From the NCBI RefSeq assembly GCF_002286965.1, contig NZ_NSKD01000009.1, positions 1-64,000 of the forward strand: DNA of 64,000 nucleotides, read 5' to 3'. Shown piece by piece: positions 33,206 to 43,127 of the stretch; positions within the stretch are counted from its first letter, which is position 1; each line of letters starts with the position of its first letter. Both the position numbers and the translations under genes were made by a program. The DNA is from Halovibrio salipaludis. GTDB lineage: Bacteria > Pseudomonadota > Gammaproteobacteria > Pseudomonadales > Oleiphilaceae. The notes under the pieces are model-generated. The model was given only the letters and a program-made list of their open reading frames with translations. It did no database searches and had not been told where the DNA came from.

Positions 33206-34657
33206 ATGCATTCCAACCCGGGAGCGCCGGTCACTGCCTGGGGCAGCCGCTGGACCTTTGCGCTGGCGCTGGCCGCGGTCGTGCTCGGTGCCGGCAATCT
33301 CTGGCTGGTGCCGCCGGCTGTGGTGGCGCACGGCGGTGGCGCCTTCCTGCTGGTCTACGGTCTGGCGCTGATGTTTGCCGGGGTCCCCGTGGTGATGACA
33401 GAGCTGGCAATGGCCCGGCGTTACCGGCAGGGTCCGGATCATTCCCTGCAGGCGGCAGCCGAAGGGGCCGGGCTGCACTCGCGGAGTCTGCCATGGGCCG
33501 GTCGCGGTATGCTGTTGGCCGCGTTGCTGCTTTTTGGTCTCTACTCGGTGCTTGGGGGTGTGTCCCTGGCCTGGCTTTTCCGGGCTGCGCTGGGGGAGCT
33601 GCGGGGCGCCAGTGAGGCCTCCGCCGCGGCCCTGTTCACGGATTTTGCCGGCGATAGGCAGCAGGTGGCCCTGTGGCAGGTGGTTTTTGTTGGGCTGGTG
33701 CTGGCGGTGGCCCTGCGTAATCTGGGCCGGGGGGTTCAGCGCTCGCTGCGCACGGTCGTTCCGCTGCTGGGTGTGCTGCTGGTCATCATGATGGTGGTGG
33801 CCCTGTCCTCCGGCAAGGGCCAGGAGGCGGCCTGGTCGCTGTTCTGGCCTCGCTGGGAGGATCTGGGGTGGTATGGCGCGGCGCTTGCCATCCAACTCGC
33901 AGTCTATTCGCTGGCCGTCGGGGTCGGTGTGCTCATGACCCTGGGCAGCTATATGCCGGGGAATGCCTCCATGCCCCTGTCTGCGGTCGGGGTGGCGGTG
34001 GTGGACCTGGTGGTGACCCTGGTGCTCGGGCTGGCGGTTACGGCTCTGGTGCTGGCGGAGCAGGTGCCGCTGACATCTGGTTTTGAGCTGGTGTTCGTGT
34101 CGCTGCCGCAGGTGTTTGAGGCTATGGCCGGGGGGCAGCTTGCAGGCAGCCTGTTCTATCTGGTCATGGTGCTGCTGGTCTGGACCTCGGCTCTGTTCAC
34201 GCTGGAGGTGGTGGTGGCCCGTGTCACGGAAACCCTGGGTGGTAACCGGGTGGTGGCCGGAATCAGCGCGATGCTGCCGGCGGGCGCCGCGGCGGCCCTG
34301 GCTCTGTTCGGGTTCACCTGGGCAGGGGGTGTGGATGTCTGGGCGTTGATGGAGCTTGTCGTCATGCTGGTGCTGGTCCCCGTCTCGGTGCTGGCATTGG
34401 TCAGACTCGCAGGCTGGCAGTTGCCTCCACGCCAGCTTCTGGCCTTTCTGGGCGTAAGGGGCCGGGGATACCGGCTGTGGCGCTGGCTGATGGCATGGCT
34501 GGTGCCGCTGGCCGTGGTGGTCGCTGTGGTTGTTACGGTGGTTGAGTACAGAGAGGGTTTCTGCAGGCTGGCCGGCACTGCCGTGTGTGGCGGTGGTGGC
34601 CTGGAGCGGCCGGTGATGCCCATAGAAGAGGAACCTCACGGGGTAAACATTCAATGA
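33206..34657 (+). CDS. SNF-family sodium-dependent transporter
   Basis: 483 residues with 11-12 predicted membrane helices. The N terminus WTFALALAAVVLGAGNLWLV keeps the sodium/substrate site pattern of neurotransmitter:sodium symporters (GaGNLWLVPP in place of the usual GLGNVWRFP). Members bring in amino acids or related amines with Na+. The substrate is not predictable. The stop codon overlaps the ratA start (ATGA), so it is translationally coupled to ratA-rnfH. Confidence 0.9.
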   Translation: MHSNPGAPVTAWGSRWTFALALAAVVLGAGNLWLVPPAVVAHGGGAFLLVYGLALMFAGVPVVMTELAMARRYRQGPDHSLQAAAEGAGLHSRSLPWAGRGMLLAALLLFGLYSVLGGVSLAWLFRAALGELRGASEASAAALFTDFAGDRQQVALWQVVFVGLVLAVALRNLGRGVQRSLRTVVPLLGVLLVIMMVVALSSGKGQEAAWSLFWPRWEDLGWYGAALAIQLAVYSLAVGVGVLMTLGSYMPGNASMPLSAVGVAVVDLVVTLVLGLAVTALVLAEQVPLTSGFELVFVSLPQVFEAMAGGQLAGSLFYLVMVLLVWTSALFTLEVVVARVTETLGGNRVVAGISAMLPAGAAAALALFGFTWAGGVDVWALMELVVMLVLVPVSVLALVRLAGWQLPPRQLLAFLGVRGRGYRLWRWLMAWLVPLAVVVAVVVTVVEYREGFCRLAGTAVCGGGGLERPVMPIEEEPHGVNIQ

Positions 34658-35100
34658 CCCGACAGATCGAGCGCAGTGCCCTGGTGCATCATTCCGCGGA
34701 AGAGATGTTCCATCTGGTGAGTGACGTGGAGCGTTACCCGGAGTTTCTTCCATGGTGTGGCGGCGCGGTACTGCATGAACAGGGCGGGGATCAGCTGGTG
34801 GCATCGCTGGATGTGGAGCGTGGCGGCCTGAAACAGCGCTTCACCACACGCAATCACCTGATGCCCGTGGAATCGATCCGTATGGAGCTGGTGGATGGCC
34901 CCTTCGAGCATCTGCAGGGGCTCTGGCAGTTCCGTGCGCTGCGTGCGGATGCCTGCAGGGTGACGCTCAGCCTTGAGTTTGCGGTCCAGAACGGGCTGGC
35001 ACAGATGGCATTCAGCGGTGTTTTTGCCCAGGCCGCCAACACCATGGTCGATGCGTTCTGTAGAAGGGCGCGGGCACTTCACGAGGTCGAGGGGCAATGA
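34654..35100 (+). CDS. ratA: RatA-like START/coenzyme Q-binding-type protein
   Basis: 148 residues from the ATG at 34654 that overlaps the preceding stop. The fold is the polyketide cyclase/START type: IERSALVHHSAEEMFHLVSD, VERYPEFLPWCGGAVL and the C-terminal helix FSGVFAQAANTMVDAFCRRA. In E. coli RatA was described as a toxin blocking 70S assembly; homologues resemble Coq10. It is followed by rnfH with a 4-base overlap, the conserved ratA-rnfH pair next to smpB. A longer start at 34585 would overlap the transporter, so I reject it. Confidence 0.93.
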   Translation: MTRQIERSALVHHSAEEMFHLVSDVERYPEFLPWCGGAVLHEQGGDQLVASLDVERGGLKQRFTTRNHLMPVESIRMELVDGPFEHLQGLWQFRALRADACRVTLSLEFAVQNGLAQMAFSGVFAQAANTMVDAFCRRARALHEVEGQ

Positions 35101-35378
35101 TCCGTGTGGAAGTGGCCTATGCGCGCCCGGACACCCAGCGTCTGATTGCGCTCAGCCTTCCTGAGGGGAGTACGGCGCTTGATGCCATTCGTGAGTCCGG
35201 AATCGAGGAGCTTTTCCCCAGTATCGATCTGGAACACCAGAGCGTGGGCGTGTTCAGCCAGGTGATTGCGGAGCCCGGGCTGTATCGCCTGCGTGAGGGG
35301 GACCGGGTGGAGATCTACCGCCCCCTTGAGATTGATCCCAAGGAGGCACGGGCAAAGAGGGCCGGAACGCGGCGCTGA
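35097..35378 (+). CDS. rnfH: RnfH-family protein (ubiquitin-like, UPF0125)
   Basis: 93 residues of the beta-grasp RnfH family. The conserved core is VEVAYARPDTQRLIALSLPE, the GIEELFPSIDLE region and the ending GDRVEIYRPLEIDPKEARAKR. The function is unsettled; it has been called the antitoxin of RatA. It overlaps ratA by ATGA. It is convergent with bamE, 7 bases apart. Confidence 0.94.
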   Translation: MIRVEVAYARPDTQRLIALSLPEGSTALDAIRESGIEELFPSIDLEHQSVGVFSQVIAEPGLYRLREGDRVEIYRPLEIDPKEARAKRAGTRR

Positions 35379-35385
35379 AGCGGGC

Positions 35386-35730
35386 TCAGTTGGCCGGCGT
35401 CTCCTCCAGTAGTGAGGCTTCGTGGCGGAGGTACTGCCCGTCCTCGTAGATAATGGTGACGCGCTGTTTGCGGATCTCGCCACCGTCCTCCTGGAAGGTA
35501 TACAGGTAGTGTTCGCGGCTCGGGTTGAAACTGTTGACGGTTATGGGCGTGCCCAGAAGCTCGTGCACATCGGCCCGTGTCATGGTCGGATTGAGCTCGC
35601 CGAGATCTTCCTGATCGATAATGTTACCCTGTTGAACATCGATCCGGTAAACACCCGGAAAACTGCATGCCGCGAGGCTGAGCGTCAGGGTGACCGCAGC
35701 CAGGCAGGCGGGAATGGAAGCCTTTTGCAT
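35386..35730 (-). CDS. bamE: Outer-membrane assembly lipoprotein BamE
   Basis: 114 residues starting at ATG 35730. The lipoprotein signal peptide ends in the lipobox LAAC (MQKASIPACLAAVTLTLSLAAC), with Cys as the acylation site. The SmpA/OmlA domain follows (YRIDVQQGNIIDQEDLGEL, TRADVHELLGTPITVNSF). BamE is part of the BAM complex that inserts beta-barrels. It is divergent from fur across 110 bases, a classic pairing in gammaproteobacteria. An upstream start would destroy the signal peptide. Confidence 0.95.
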   Translation of the reverse strand: MQKASIPACLAAVTLTLSLAACSFPGVYRIDVQQGNIIDQEDLGELNPTMTRADVHELLGTPITVNSFNPSREHYLYTFQEDGGEIRKQRVTIIYEDGQYLRHEASLLEETPAN

Positions 35731-35840
35731 CGTGGAAGGAAATCCTCTATCTTGAGTGCCGCTCCGAGGCGCGCTGCCCGCCTGAAGACGAGCGTACATG
35801 GTAACGAAAGCCCACTCCATCACCAACGGTTAGGTTCAGC

Positions 35841-36266
35841 ATGGCACCAGAAAACGTCGAGCTGCGCAAGGCAGGCCTCAAGGTTACGCTGCCGCGTGTG
35901 AAGATTCTCAGCATCCTGGAAACCGCGGAAGCTGCGGAGGATGCGGAAGGCGATCACCACCTCAGTGCCGAGGATGTGTACAAGAAACTCCTGGAATCCG
36001 GTGATGATGTGGGTTTGGCCACTGTTTACCGGGTGCTGACCCAGTTCGAAGCGGCGGGCCTGGTGCTGCGCCACAATTTCGAAGGCGGTCATGCGGTATT
36101 CGAGCTGGCCGGGGAAGAGCACCATGATCACATGGTGTGCACCCAGACGGGCCGGGTGATCGAGTTCTATGACGAGGTCATTGAGGATCGCCAGCGCCGT
36201 ATCGCCGAGGAGCATGGCTTCGATCTGGTGGATCACAGTATGATCCTGTACGTGAAGCCGAAATAA
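35841..36266 (+). CDS. fur: Ferric uptake regulator Fur
   Basis: 141 residues. Fur represses iron-uptake genes when bound to Fe2+. The winged helix (about 10-85) shows LRKAGLKVTLPRVKILSILE and LATVYRVLTQFEAAGLV. The metal site has HHDHM and a GHAVFEL strand. The second Cys of the usual CxxC is a Thr (CTQTG), as in Pseudomonas Fur, which also lacks the structural zinc pair. The C terminus is short (LYVKPK). It is divergent from bamE. Confidence 0.97.
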   Translation: MAPENVELRKAGLKVTLPRVKILSILETAEAAEDAEGDHHLSAEDVYKKLLESGDDVGLATVYRVLTQFEAAGLVLRHNFEGGHAVFELAGEEHHDHMVCTQTGRVIEFYDEVIEDRQRRIAEEHGFDLVDHSMILYVKPK

Positions 36267-36280
36267 GAGCCGTCTCCTGT

Positions 36281-36336
36281 CTGCAGGAGCCTGCTTGCGG
36301 ACGATCCGGCGGATCGCCGGCAAGACGCTCCTGCAG
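36281..36336. repeat. REP-like imperfect palindrome between fur and recN
   Basis: The arms CTGCAGGAGC (36281-36290) and GCTCCTGCAG (36327-36336) are perfectly complementary. Inside are further complementary pieces (GCTTGC/GGCAAG, GATCCG/CGGATC). The sequence resembles the REP elements of Pseudomonas and relatives. It lies between the convergent ends of fur and recN, the usual place for REPs, and may serve as a two-way terminator. Confidence 0.6.
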
Positions 36337-36346
36337 GCGCGCTACA

Positions 36347-38029
36347 TCAGTGATGGGTCGCCTGCCCCTTCTGGACCATCTCGCTGGCATGGGCGATGGT
36401 CTGCTCCGTAAGATCCACGCCACCGAGCATTCTGGCTACCTCCCGGATCCGTTCCTCGGAATCCAGGCTTTCCACTGTTGAATAGGTCTGTTCGTCCTCG
36501 GTGAACTTGCTTACGGTCATGTGCTGGTGCGCCTGGCTGGCGACCTGGGGCAGGTGGGTCACGCACAGGATCTGGCCGCTTTCGCCAAGCTGGCGCAGCA
36601 GCCGCCCGACCACTTCCGCGACGCCACCGCCGATGCCCACGTCCACTTCGTCGAAGACGAGCGTTGGAATCGTTGAGGTCTGGGCTACCACTACCTGGAT
36701 GGCGAGGCTGATGCGGGAGAGTTCGCCGCCGGATGCCACTTTCCCGAGCGGGCGGGCACTCTGGCCCGCATTGGTGCTGACCAGGAACTCCATTTCCTCG
36801 TGCCCGGAGGCGGCGGGCTGGCCGTCTCCGGATGGGGCCGAGAAATGGGTCTGGAACTGGATGTCCGGCATACTCAGCCGGCGCAGTTCCTCGCCGACGC
36901 CCGCGTCGAGGCGTTCGGCGGCCTGCCTTCGGGCGCTGCTGAGTTCGTCCGCAAGACGGCTCCATTCAGCGCGGGCCGCTTCCATCCGTTCCTGCAGCTG
37001 CTCCAGGCTTTCGGAGCCATTCTCAAGCTCATCCAGCTCAGCGCGCAGTGACGCCTGGTGCTCGCGGATTTCCTGGGGTTGGATCTGGTGCTTGCGCGCG
37101 ATCTGGTAGATCCAGCTCAGGCGATCCTCCACCTCCTTCAGGCGCTGGGGATCGCAGTCATAATCGTCGATGAAGCGCCGAAGGTTGTCCCCGGCCTCCT
37201 CGGCCTGGATGCGGGCCTCTTCGAGCATCTGGCAGGTTTCCGCGAGTTGGGGAACCTCGATTGGCAGCCGCTCCAGCCTCTGGCGTGCGTGCTCCAGCAT
37301 GCTGACCGCCGCTGGCTCACCCTCGCTGCAGCACTGGGCAGCCTCGTGGCACTGCTCAAGAATGCTTTCGCCATTGGCCAGCTGCTTCTGTTCCGCTTCG
37401 AGCTGTTCCAGTTCCTCGGCGCCCAGGGCGAGCCGGTCGAGTTCCTCCACCTGGTAGCGCAGCAGTTCCGTGCGGGCGTTGCGCTCATCCCGCTGGTTGC
37501 TGGCCTGCTCCAGCTTGCGGCTGAGTTCGCGCCATTCCCGGAAGGCGGCGCGCACCTGTTCGGCGAGTTCGCCGTTGCCGCCGAATTCGTCCACCAGCCG
37601 ATGATGCGTCTCGCGCTTGAGCAGGGATTGATGCTGGTGCTGGCTGTGGATGTCCATGAGCATGCCGCCCAGGGTCTTCAGGTCCGTGAGAGTGCAGGGC
37701 TGGCCGTTGATGTAGCCGCGGGAGCGCCCATCACGCCGGATCACGCGCCGGAGCACGCAGTCATTCTCCTGGTCCAGCTCCCTTTCCTCCAGCCAGTGCC
37801 GGGCCTCAGGAGTGCGGGAAAGGTCGAACACCGCGCTCAGGTCGGCCCGGTCCGCGCCCTCGCGCACGGCGCCCGCATCCGCCCGGGCTCCGGTGACCAG
37901 GCTCAGGGCATCCATGACGATGGACTTGCCGGCACCGGTCTCGCCGGTGAGCGTGGTCATCCCTTCCCGGATGGTCAGTTCCACTTTCTCCGCAACGGCG
38001 TAGTTGGCAACGGTCAGGTGCGTGAGCAT
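36347..38029 (-). CDS. recN: DNA repair protein RecN
   Basis: 560 residues from the ATG at 38029 (AGGAG eight bases upstream). RecN is an SMC-like ATPase of double-strand-break repair. The Walker A motif is near the N terminus (TLTGETGAGKSIVMDAL), a long coiled coil lies at about 155-370, and the signature and Walker B parts are near the C terminus (SGGELSRISLAIQVV, TLVFDEVDVGIGGGVAEVVG). The start is fixed by LexA boxes that overlap the more upstream ATG. It is convergent with fur and is SOS-regulated. Confidence 0.96.
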   Translation of the reverse strand: MLTHLTVANYAVAEKVELTIREGMTTLTGETGAGKSIVMDALSLVTGARADAGAVREGADRADLSAVFDLSRTPEARHWLEERELDQENDCVLRRVIRRDGRSRGYINGQPCTLTDLKTLGGMLMDIHSQHQHQSLLKRETHHRLVDEFGGNGELAEQVRAAFREWRELSRKLEQASNQRDERNARTELLRYQVEELDRLALGAEELEQLEAEQKQLANGESILEQCHEAAQCCSEGEPAAVSMLEHARQRLERLPIEVPQLAETCQMLEEARIQAEEAGDNLRRFIDDYDCDPQRLKEVEDRLSWIYQIARKHQIQPQEIREHQASLRAELDELENGSESLEQLQERMEAARAEWSRLADELSSARRQAAERLDAGVGEELRRLSMPDIQFQTHFSAPSGDGQPAASGHEEMEFLVSTNAGQSARPLGKVASGGELSRISLAIQVVVAQTSTIPTLVFDEVDVGIGGGVAEVVGRLLRQLGESGQILCVTHLPQVASQAHQHMTVSKFTEDEQTYSTVESLDSEERIREVARMLGGVDLTEQTIAHASEMVQKGQATHH

Positions 38030-38043
38030 GAGCGACTCCTGGT

Positions 38044-38078
38044 GTGTATCCATATACAGTATGTGGATATTTGTACAG
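38044..38078 (-). promoter_or_regulatory. LexA (SOS) boxes upstream of recN
   Basis: Read leftward, CTGTATATGGATACAC (38059-38044) differs from CTGT-N8-ACAG in one base of the second half. A weaker second copy, CTGTACAAATATCCAC (38078-38063), lies 3 bases upstream. Both cover the region between a possible TTGAAA/TACAAA promoter and the start codon, as in E. coli recN. Confidence 0.75.
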
Positions 38079-38142
38079 TGAGTTGCTCAGGGTTTCAAGG
38101 GGCTGTGAGGGCGCAGTGGGTGAATAAAATGCGCAGGGGTGG

Positions 38143-38169
38143 TTGAAACCCGCTGCAGCAGCCCCATAT
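38143..38169 (+). promoter_or_regulatory. Sigma-32 heat-shock promoter of grpE-dnaK-dnaJ
   Basis: The -35 element TTGAAA (38143-38148) and the -10 element CCCCATAT (38162-38169) are separated by 13 bases. Both match the heat-shock sigma-factor consensus (CTTGAAA, CCCCATNT). It lies 60 bases before the grpE start, with no other gene between, and drives the chaperone operon. Confidence 0.85.
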
Positions 38170-38228
38170 CGCCCGGCAGACGTCCCCAAGCGGGCCAGAG
38201 AATTTGATACCGAGCAATGAGGTCGATC

Positions 38229-38852
38229 ATGAGTGATGACGAAACCCGTAAGGATGAATCCGTGAACGAGGCCGAGCAGGGTGCCGGCGCGGAAGAGGCG
38301 GAGCCGGCAACCGGAGCGGGCGAAGAGGCTGCGTCCGCCGGCAGCGGGGATGGCGAGGTGGCTCAGCTGCGTGAACAGCTCGAGGAGCAGAAGGAAGAAG
38401 TGCTGCGCGCGAAGGCGGAGATGCAGAACATCCGCCGGCGTGCCGAGATTGATGTGGAAAAGGCGCACAAGTTCGGCACCGAGAAGTTTGTGAAGGAGCT
38501 TCTGCCGGTGGTCGACAGCCTGGAGAAGGCGGTTGAGAGCGCCCAGAACCAGGAGGTTCAGAACGAGGAGGTCGTCAGCCGCATCAAGGAAGGCGTGGAC
38601 ATGACGCTCGATATGTTCATCGGCGCGCTGTCCAAGTTCAACGTCGAGCAGATCAACCCGGTGGGTGAGCCCTTCGATCCGCAGAAGCACGAGGCCATGT
38701 CCATGGTCCCGAGCAATGAGGCGGAGCCGAATACCGTGATCGCGGTGATGCAGAAGGGCTACCTCCTGCACGAGCGTGTTGTGCGCCCGGCAATGGTCAT
38801 GGTGGCCAAGGCTGACGATTCCGGAGGTGGAAACGTCGACGAGCAGGCTTGA
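38229..38852 (+). CDS. grpE: Nucleotide-exchange factor GrpE
   Basis: 207 residues from the ATG at 38229. GrpE releases ADP from DnaK. The N-terminal 45 residues are acidic and Ala/Glu-rich and probably disordered, followed by the long dimer helix (LREQLEEQKEEVLRAKAEMQ) and the beta-wing (HEAMSMVPSNEAEPNTVIAV, GYLLHERVVRPAMVMV). The start is chosen because GAGG lies 7 bases before it. It is the first gene of the chaperone operon, under a sigma-32 promoter. Confidence 0.96.
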   Translation: MSDDETRKDESVNEAEQGAGAEEAEPATGAGEEAASAGSGDGEVAQLREQLEEQKEEVLRAKAEMQNIRRRAEIDVEKAHKFGTEKFVKELLPVVDSLEKAVESAQNQEVQNEEVVSRIKEGVDMTLDMFIGALSKFNVEQINPVGEPFDPQKHEAMSMVPSNEAEPNTVIAVMQKGYLLHERVVRPAMVMVAKADDSGGGNVDEQA

Positions 38853-38938
38853 AATTGAACCGTTAAGCCCAATAAAGGCAGTAACGGCAACCGGACACCG
38901 GATTTGAATTCAACGATCAGAAAACTGGAGTGATTTCC

Positions 38939-40861
38939 ATGGGTAAGATTATCGGCATTGACCTGGGCACCACGAACTCCTGCGTGGCCATCCCGGATGG
39001 TGACGGGGTCAAGGTGATTGAGAACGCAGAGGGTGATCGCACGACGCCCTCCATCGTGGCTTACACCGACGAAGGTGAAACCCTTGTGGGTGCCGCGGCC
39101 AAGCGCCAGGCGGTGACCAATCCGAAAAACACGCTGTATGCCATCAAGCGTCTTATAGGCCGTGCCTATGAGGACGACGTCGTGCAGAAGGACATCAAGA
39201 TGGTGCCCTACGACATCGTCAAGAACGACAACGGCGATGCCTGGGTGGAAGTGAATGGCGAGAAGATGGCGCCCCCGCAGGTGTCCGCCGAAGTGCTCAA
39301 GAAGATGAAGCGCACCGCTGAGGACTATCTCGGTGAAACGGTCACTGAAGCGGTGGTTACCGTTCCGGCCTACTTCAACGACAACCAGCGTCAGGCTACC
39401 AAGGACGCAGGTCGTATCGCCGGGCTGGACGTGAAGCGGATCATCAACGAGCCGACCGCGGCCGCTCTGGCCTATGGCCTGGACAAGAAGGGCAAGGACC
39501 GCACTGTGGCGGTTTATGACCTGGGCGGTGGTACCTTCGACATTTCCATCATCGAGATTGCGGATGTCGACGGCGAGAAGCAGTTCGAAGTGCTGGCCAC
39601 CAGCGGTGACACCTTCCTGGGTGGTGAAGACTTCGACCTGGCGCTCATCGAATACCTGGCTGACCAGTTCAAGAAAGAGCAGGGCATTGACCTGCGCGGT
39701 GACTCCCTGGCCATGCAGCGCCTGAAGGAAGCTGCCGAGAAGGCCAAGGTCGAGCTCTCCAGCGCGCAGCAGACTGACGTGAACCTGCCGTACATCACGG
39801 CGGACCAGAACGGGCCCAAGCACCTGAACGTGAAGGTGACCCGTGCCAAGCTGGAGTCGCTGGTCGAGGATCTGGTCAAGCGCAGCATCGATCCGTGCAA
39901 GACCTGCATCAACGATGCCGGCGTCAAGGTTGGCGACATCGACGAGGTGATCCTGGTCGGTGGTCAGACCCGCATGCCCAAGGTGCAGGAAGCTGTGAAA
40001 GAGTTCTTCGGCAAAGAGCCGCGTAAGGACGTGAACCCGGACGAAGCCGTGGCCATGGGTGCGGCCCTGCAGGGCTCCGTGCTTTCCGGCGACGTGAAGG
40101 ACGTGCTTCTGCTGGACGTGACACCGCTGACCCTGGGTATCGAGACCATGGGCGGCGTTGCCACACCGGTGATCGAGAAGAACACTACGATCCCGACCAA
40201 AAAGTCGCAGACCTTCTCGACCGCCGAGGACAACCAGACCGCGGTAACCATTCACGTGGTTCAGGGCGAGCGCAAGCAGGCGGCCCAGAACAAGTCCCTC
40301 GGCCGCTTCGACCTGGCGGACATCCCGCCGGCACCGCGTGGTACACCGCAGATCGAAGTAACGTTCGACATCGATGCCAACGGTATCCTGAACGTGTCCG
40401 CGAAGGACAAGGCGACCGGCAAGGAGCAGTCCATTGAGATCAAGGCGTCTTCCGGTCTGACCGAAGATGAAGTCGATCAGATGGTCAAGGATGCTGAGCA
40501 GAACGCTCAGGAAGACGAGAAGTTCGAGGAACTGGTCCAGGCACGCAACCAGGGCGACAGCATGATCCATGCGGTTCGCAAGAGCCTGGAAGAAGCCGGC
40601 GACCAGGCGACCGAGGAGGAGAAGACCGCCATCGAGAACGCCATCTCCGAACTGGAAGAGGCGATGAAGGGCGACGACAAGGAGCAGATCGAGGCCAAGA
40701 CCCAGGCCCTGACCGAAGCCTCCTCCAGCCTGGCGCAGAAGATGTACTCCCAGCAGGGTGAAGAAGGCGCTGCTGAGGCTGAAGGCAGCCAGGACCAGGG
40801 CGGTGGTGATGATGCAGTTGACGCCGAGTTCGAGGAAGTCGACGACAATGACAAGCGGTAA
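38939..40861 (+). CDS. dnaK: Hsp70 chaperone DnaK
   Basis: 640 residues. The nucleotide-binding domain starts [17 protein letters not shown] and has [11 protein letters not shown] and the [10 protein letters not shown] loop; the interdomain linker is in [14 protein letters not shown]. The substrate-binding domain and an acidic C-terminal tail ending in EEVDDNDKR, similar to the EEVKDKK tail used by partners, follow. I start at ATG 38939 with GGAG about 8 bases upstream. The hairpin 40897-40918 after the stop separates it from dnaJ. Confidence 0.98.
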   Translation: MGKIIGIDLGTTNSCVAIPDGDGVKVIENAEGDRTTPSIVAYTDEGETLVGAAAKRQAVTNPKNTLYAIKRLIGRAYEDDVVQKDIKMVPYDIVKNDNGDAWVEVNGEKMAPPQVSAEVLKKMKRTAEDYLGETVTEAVVTVPAYFNDNQRQATKDAGRIAGLDVKRIINEPTAAALAYGLDKKGKDRTVAVYDLGGGTFDISIIEIADVDGEKQFEVLATSGDTFLGGEDFDLALIEYLADQFKKEQGIDLRGDSLAMQRLKEAAEKAKVELSSAQQTDVNLPYITADQNGPKHLNVKVTRAKLESLVEDLVKRSIDPCKTCINDAGVKVGDIDEVILVGGQTRMPKVQEAVKEFFGKEPRKDVNPDEAVAMGAALQGSVLSGDVKDVLLLDVTPLTLGIETMGGVATPVIEKNTTIPTKKSQTFSTAEDNQTAVTIHVVQGERKQAAQNKSLGRFDLADIPPAPRGTPQIEVTFDIDANGILNVSAKDKATGKEQSIEIKASSGLTEDEVDQMVKDAEQNAQEDEKFEELVQARNQGDSMIHAVRKSLEEAGDQATEEEKTAIENAISELEEAMKGDDKEQIEAKTQALTEASSSLAQKMYSQQGEEGAAEAEGSQDQGGGDDAVDAEFEEVDDNDKR

Positions 40862-40896
40862 AACCGCTGGCATCATCCACATCCTTTGACCGGCGG

Positions 40897-40918
40897 ACGC
40901 GGGAGCTTTCTCCCGCGT
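40897..40918 (+). terminator. Hairpin between dnaK and dnaJ
   Basis: A 9-bp perfect stem (40897-40905 with 40910-40918) with a 4-nt loop is followed by a T-containing but not T-rich sequence. It is probably a partial terminator or an mRNA-processing hairpin that lowers dnaJ relative to dnaK. Confidence 0.5.
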
Positions 40919-40961
40919 TCGTCGTTGTTGTGAACATTCGAATTACGGTTGACAGACTGTC

Positions 40962-42092
40962 ATGGCCAAACGCGACTATTACGAGATCCTTGGCGTCTCA
41001 CAGGGCGCTGATGACAAGGAGATCAAGAAGGCATACCGGAAGCTGGCAATGAAGTATCATCCGGATCGCAATCCGGATGACGAAGACGCCGAAGCGCGCT
41101 TCAAAGAGGCCAGCGAGGCCTATGAAGTCCTGAGTGACCCCGAGAAGAAGGCCGCCTATGACCAGTTCGGTCATGCCGGCGTTGATGGCTCCGCCGGTGG
41201 CGGCGGTGGCTTCGGCGGTGGTGGCGCCAGCTTCTCCGACATCTTCGGGGATGTCTTCGGTGACATCTTCGGCGGCGGCCGGGGCCGCAGTGGCCGGGGC
41301 GCCGACCTGCGTTACACGCTGGAGCTGGATCTTGAGGATGCCGTGCGCGGCAAGAACGTGAAGATCGAGATCCCCAGCGCCAGCGAGTGCCAGAGCTGCG
41401 ATGGCAGCGGCGCCGAGCCGGGAACCCGGCCCGAAACCTGCGGCACCTGCCGTGGCATGGGGCAGGTCCGCATGCAGCAGGGCTTTTTCTCCGTGCAGCA
41501 GACGTGCCCCAACTGTCGGGGCGCCGGCCAGATCGTGAAGAACCCCTGCAAGGCCTGCCGTGGCGAAGGGTTCGTCGAGGAAGAGAAGACCCTTTCGGTC
41601 AAGGTACCGCCGGGTGTGGACACCGGTGACCGGATCCGCCTCTCCGGCGAGGGTGAGCCTGGCATGCACGGCGCAGCGCCGGGGGACCTCTATGTGCAGA
41701 TCGCGGTCAAGGAGCACCCCATCTTTGATCGGGACGGTCGTAACCTGCACTGCGACGTGCCCATCAGCATCACGGATGCAGCGCTCGGGGGCGAGCTCGA
41801 GGTGCCGACGCTGGACGGCCGGGTCAAGCTCAAGATCCCGGCGGAGACCCAGAGCGGCAAGCTCTTCCGTCTTCGCGGCAAGGGTGTGACGCCCGTGCGT
41901 GGCGGATCGCCGGGTGACCTGCTGTGCCGGGTGATGGTGGAAACACCTGTCAACCTCACCAAGAAGCAGAAAGAGCTTCTGCGTGAGTTCGATGAGACCC
42001 TGCAGGAGGACAGCGACGGCAAACAGCATGGCCCACGCAAGAGCTCCTGGTTTGAGGGCGTGAAGAATTTCTTTGAGGATATGAAGTTCTAG
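40962..42092 (+). CDS. dnaJ: Hsp40 co-chaperone DnaJ
   Basis: 376 residues. The J domain carries the HPD tripeptide ([11 protein letters not shown]). A Gly/Phe-rich linker follows ([13 protein letters not shown]), then four CxxCxGxG zinc repeats ([32 protein letters not shown]) and the C-terminal substrate-binding domains. DnaJ stimulates DnaK ATPase. It is the third gene of the heat-shock operon. Confidence 0.98.
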   Translation: MAKRDYYEILGVSQGADDKEIKKAYRKLAMKYHPDRNPDDEDAEARFKEASEAYEVLSDPEKKAAYDQFGHAGVDGSAGGGGGFGGGGASFSDIFGDVFGDIFGGGRGRSGRGADLRYTLELDLEDAVRGKNVKIEIPSASECQSCDGSGAEPGTRPETCGTCRGMGQVRMQQGFFSVQQTCPNCRGAGQIVKNPCKACRGEGFVEEEKTLSVKVPPGVDTGDRIRLSGEGEPGMHGAAPGDLYVQIAVKEHPIFDRDGRNLHCDVPISITDAALGGELEVPTLDGRVKLKIPAETQSGKLFRLRGKGVTPVRGGSPGDLLCRVMVETPVNLTKKQKELLREFDETLQEDSDGKQHGPRKSSWFEGVKNFFEDMKF

Positions 42093-42932
<840 letters not shown>

Positions 42933-42976
42933 TCCGTGTCCCCGGGCTCCCGTCCGCCCCATAAGGGGTGTTCCGG

Positions 42977-43006
42977 ATGACAGTGCAGTGGGTTTCTCTA
43001 TATAAT
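42977..43006 (+). promoter_or_regulatory. Sigma-70 promoter of the carAB leader
   Basis: -35 ATGACA (42977-42982) and a perfect -10 TATAAT (43001-43006) are 18 bases apart. Transcription would begin near 43013, giving a leader of about 170 bases before carA. Confidence 0.7.
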
Positions 43007-43045
43007 ACGCCGGATTTGTTAAGCGCTTACTCCACCGGCTGTTGA

Positions 43046-43127
43046 GGAACCTCTGTGAGTCCGGAAGAGGTTCCCAGAATCCCTGCAAAAAGCGGGACGG
43101 CGTCCAAGACACCGTCCCGCTTTTTGC
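43046..43127 (+). terminator. carA leader hairpins, terminator/attenuator
   Basis: Hairpin 1 pairs 43046-43054 (GGAACCTCT) with 43066-43074 (AGAGGTTCC). Hairpin 2 is a 16-bp perfect stem, 43085-43100 with 43112-43127, whose outer part is A5 against T5, so it can stop transcription in either direction. Both lie between the carAB promoter and the carA start. This points to attenuation, probably in response to pyrimidines or arginine. It could also be the dapB terminator. Confidence 0.65.

Noticed and set aside
33161-34804. Minus-strand frame opposite the SNF transporter
   Set aside because: Rich in His, Gln and Pro, without domains; it lies antisense to a clear membrane transporter.
35841-36266. 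Loss of a key Cys in Fur
   Set aside because: Pseudomonas Fur also lacks the second Cys of the CxxC pair and is functional, so this is a lineage feature and not damage.
38759-40882. Long open minus-strand frame opposite dnaK
   Set aside because: Antisense shadow of dnaK with no recognisable motif and no ribosome site.
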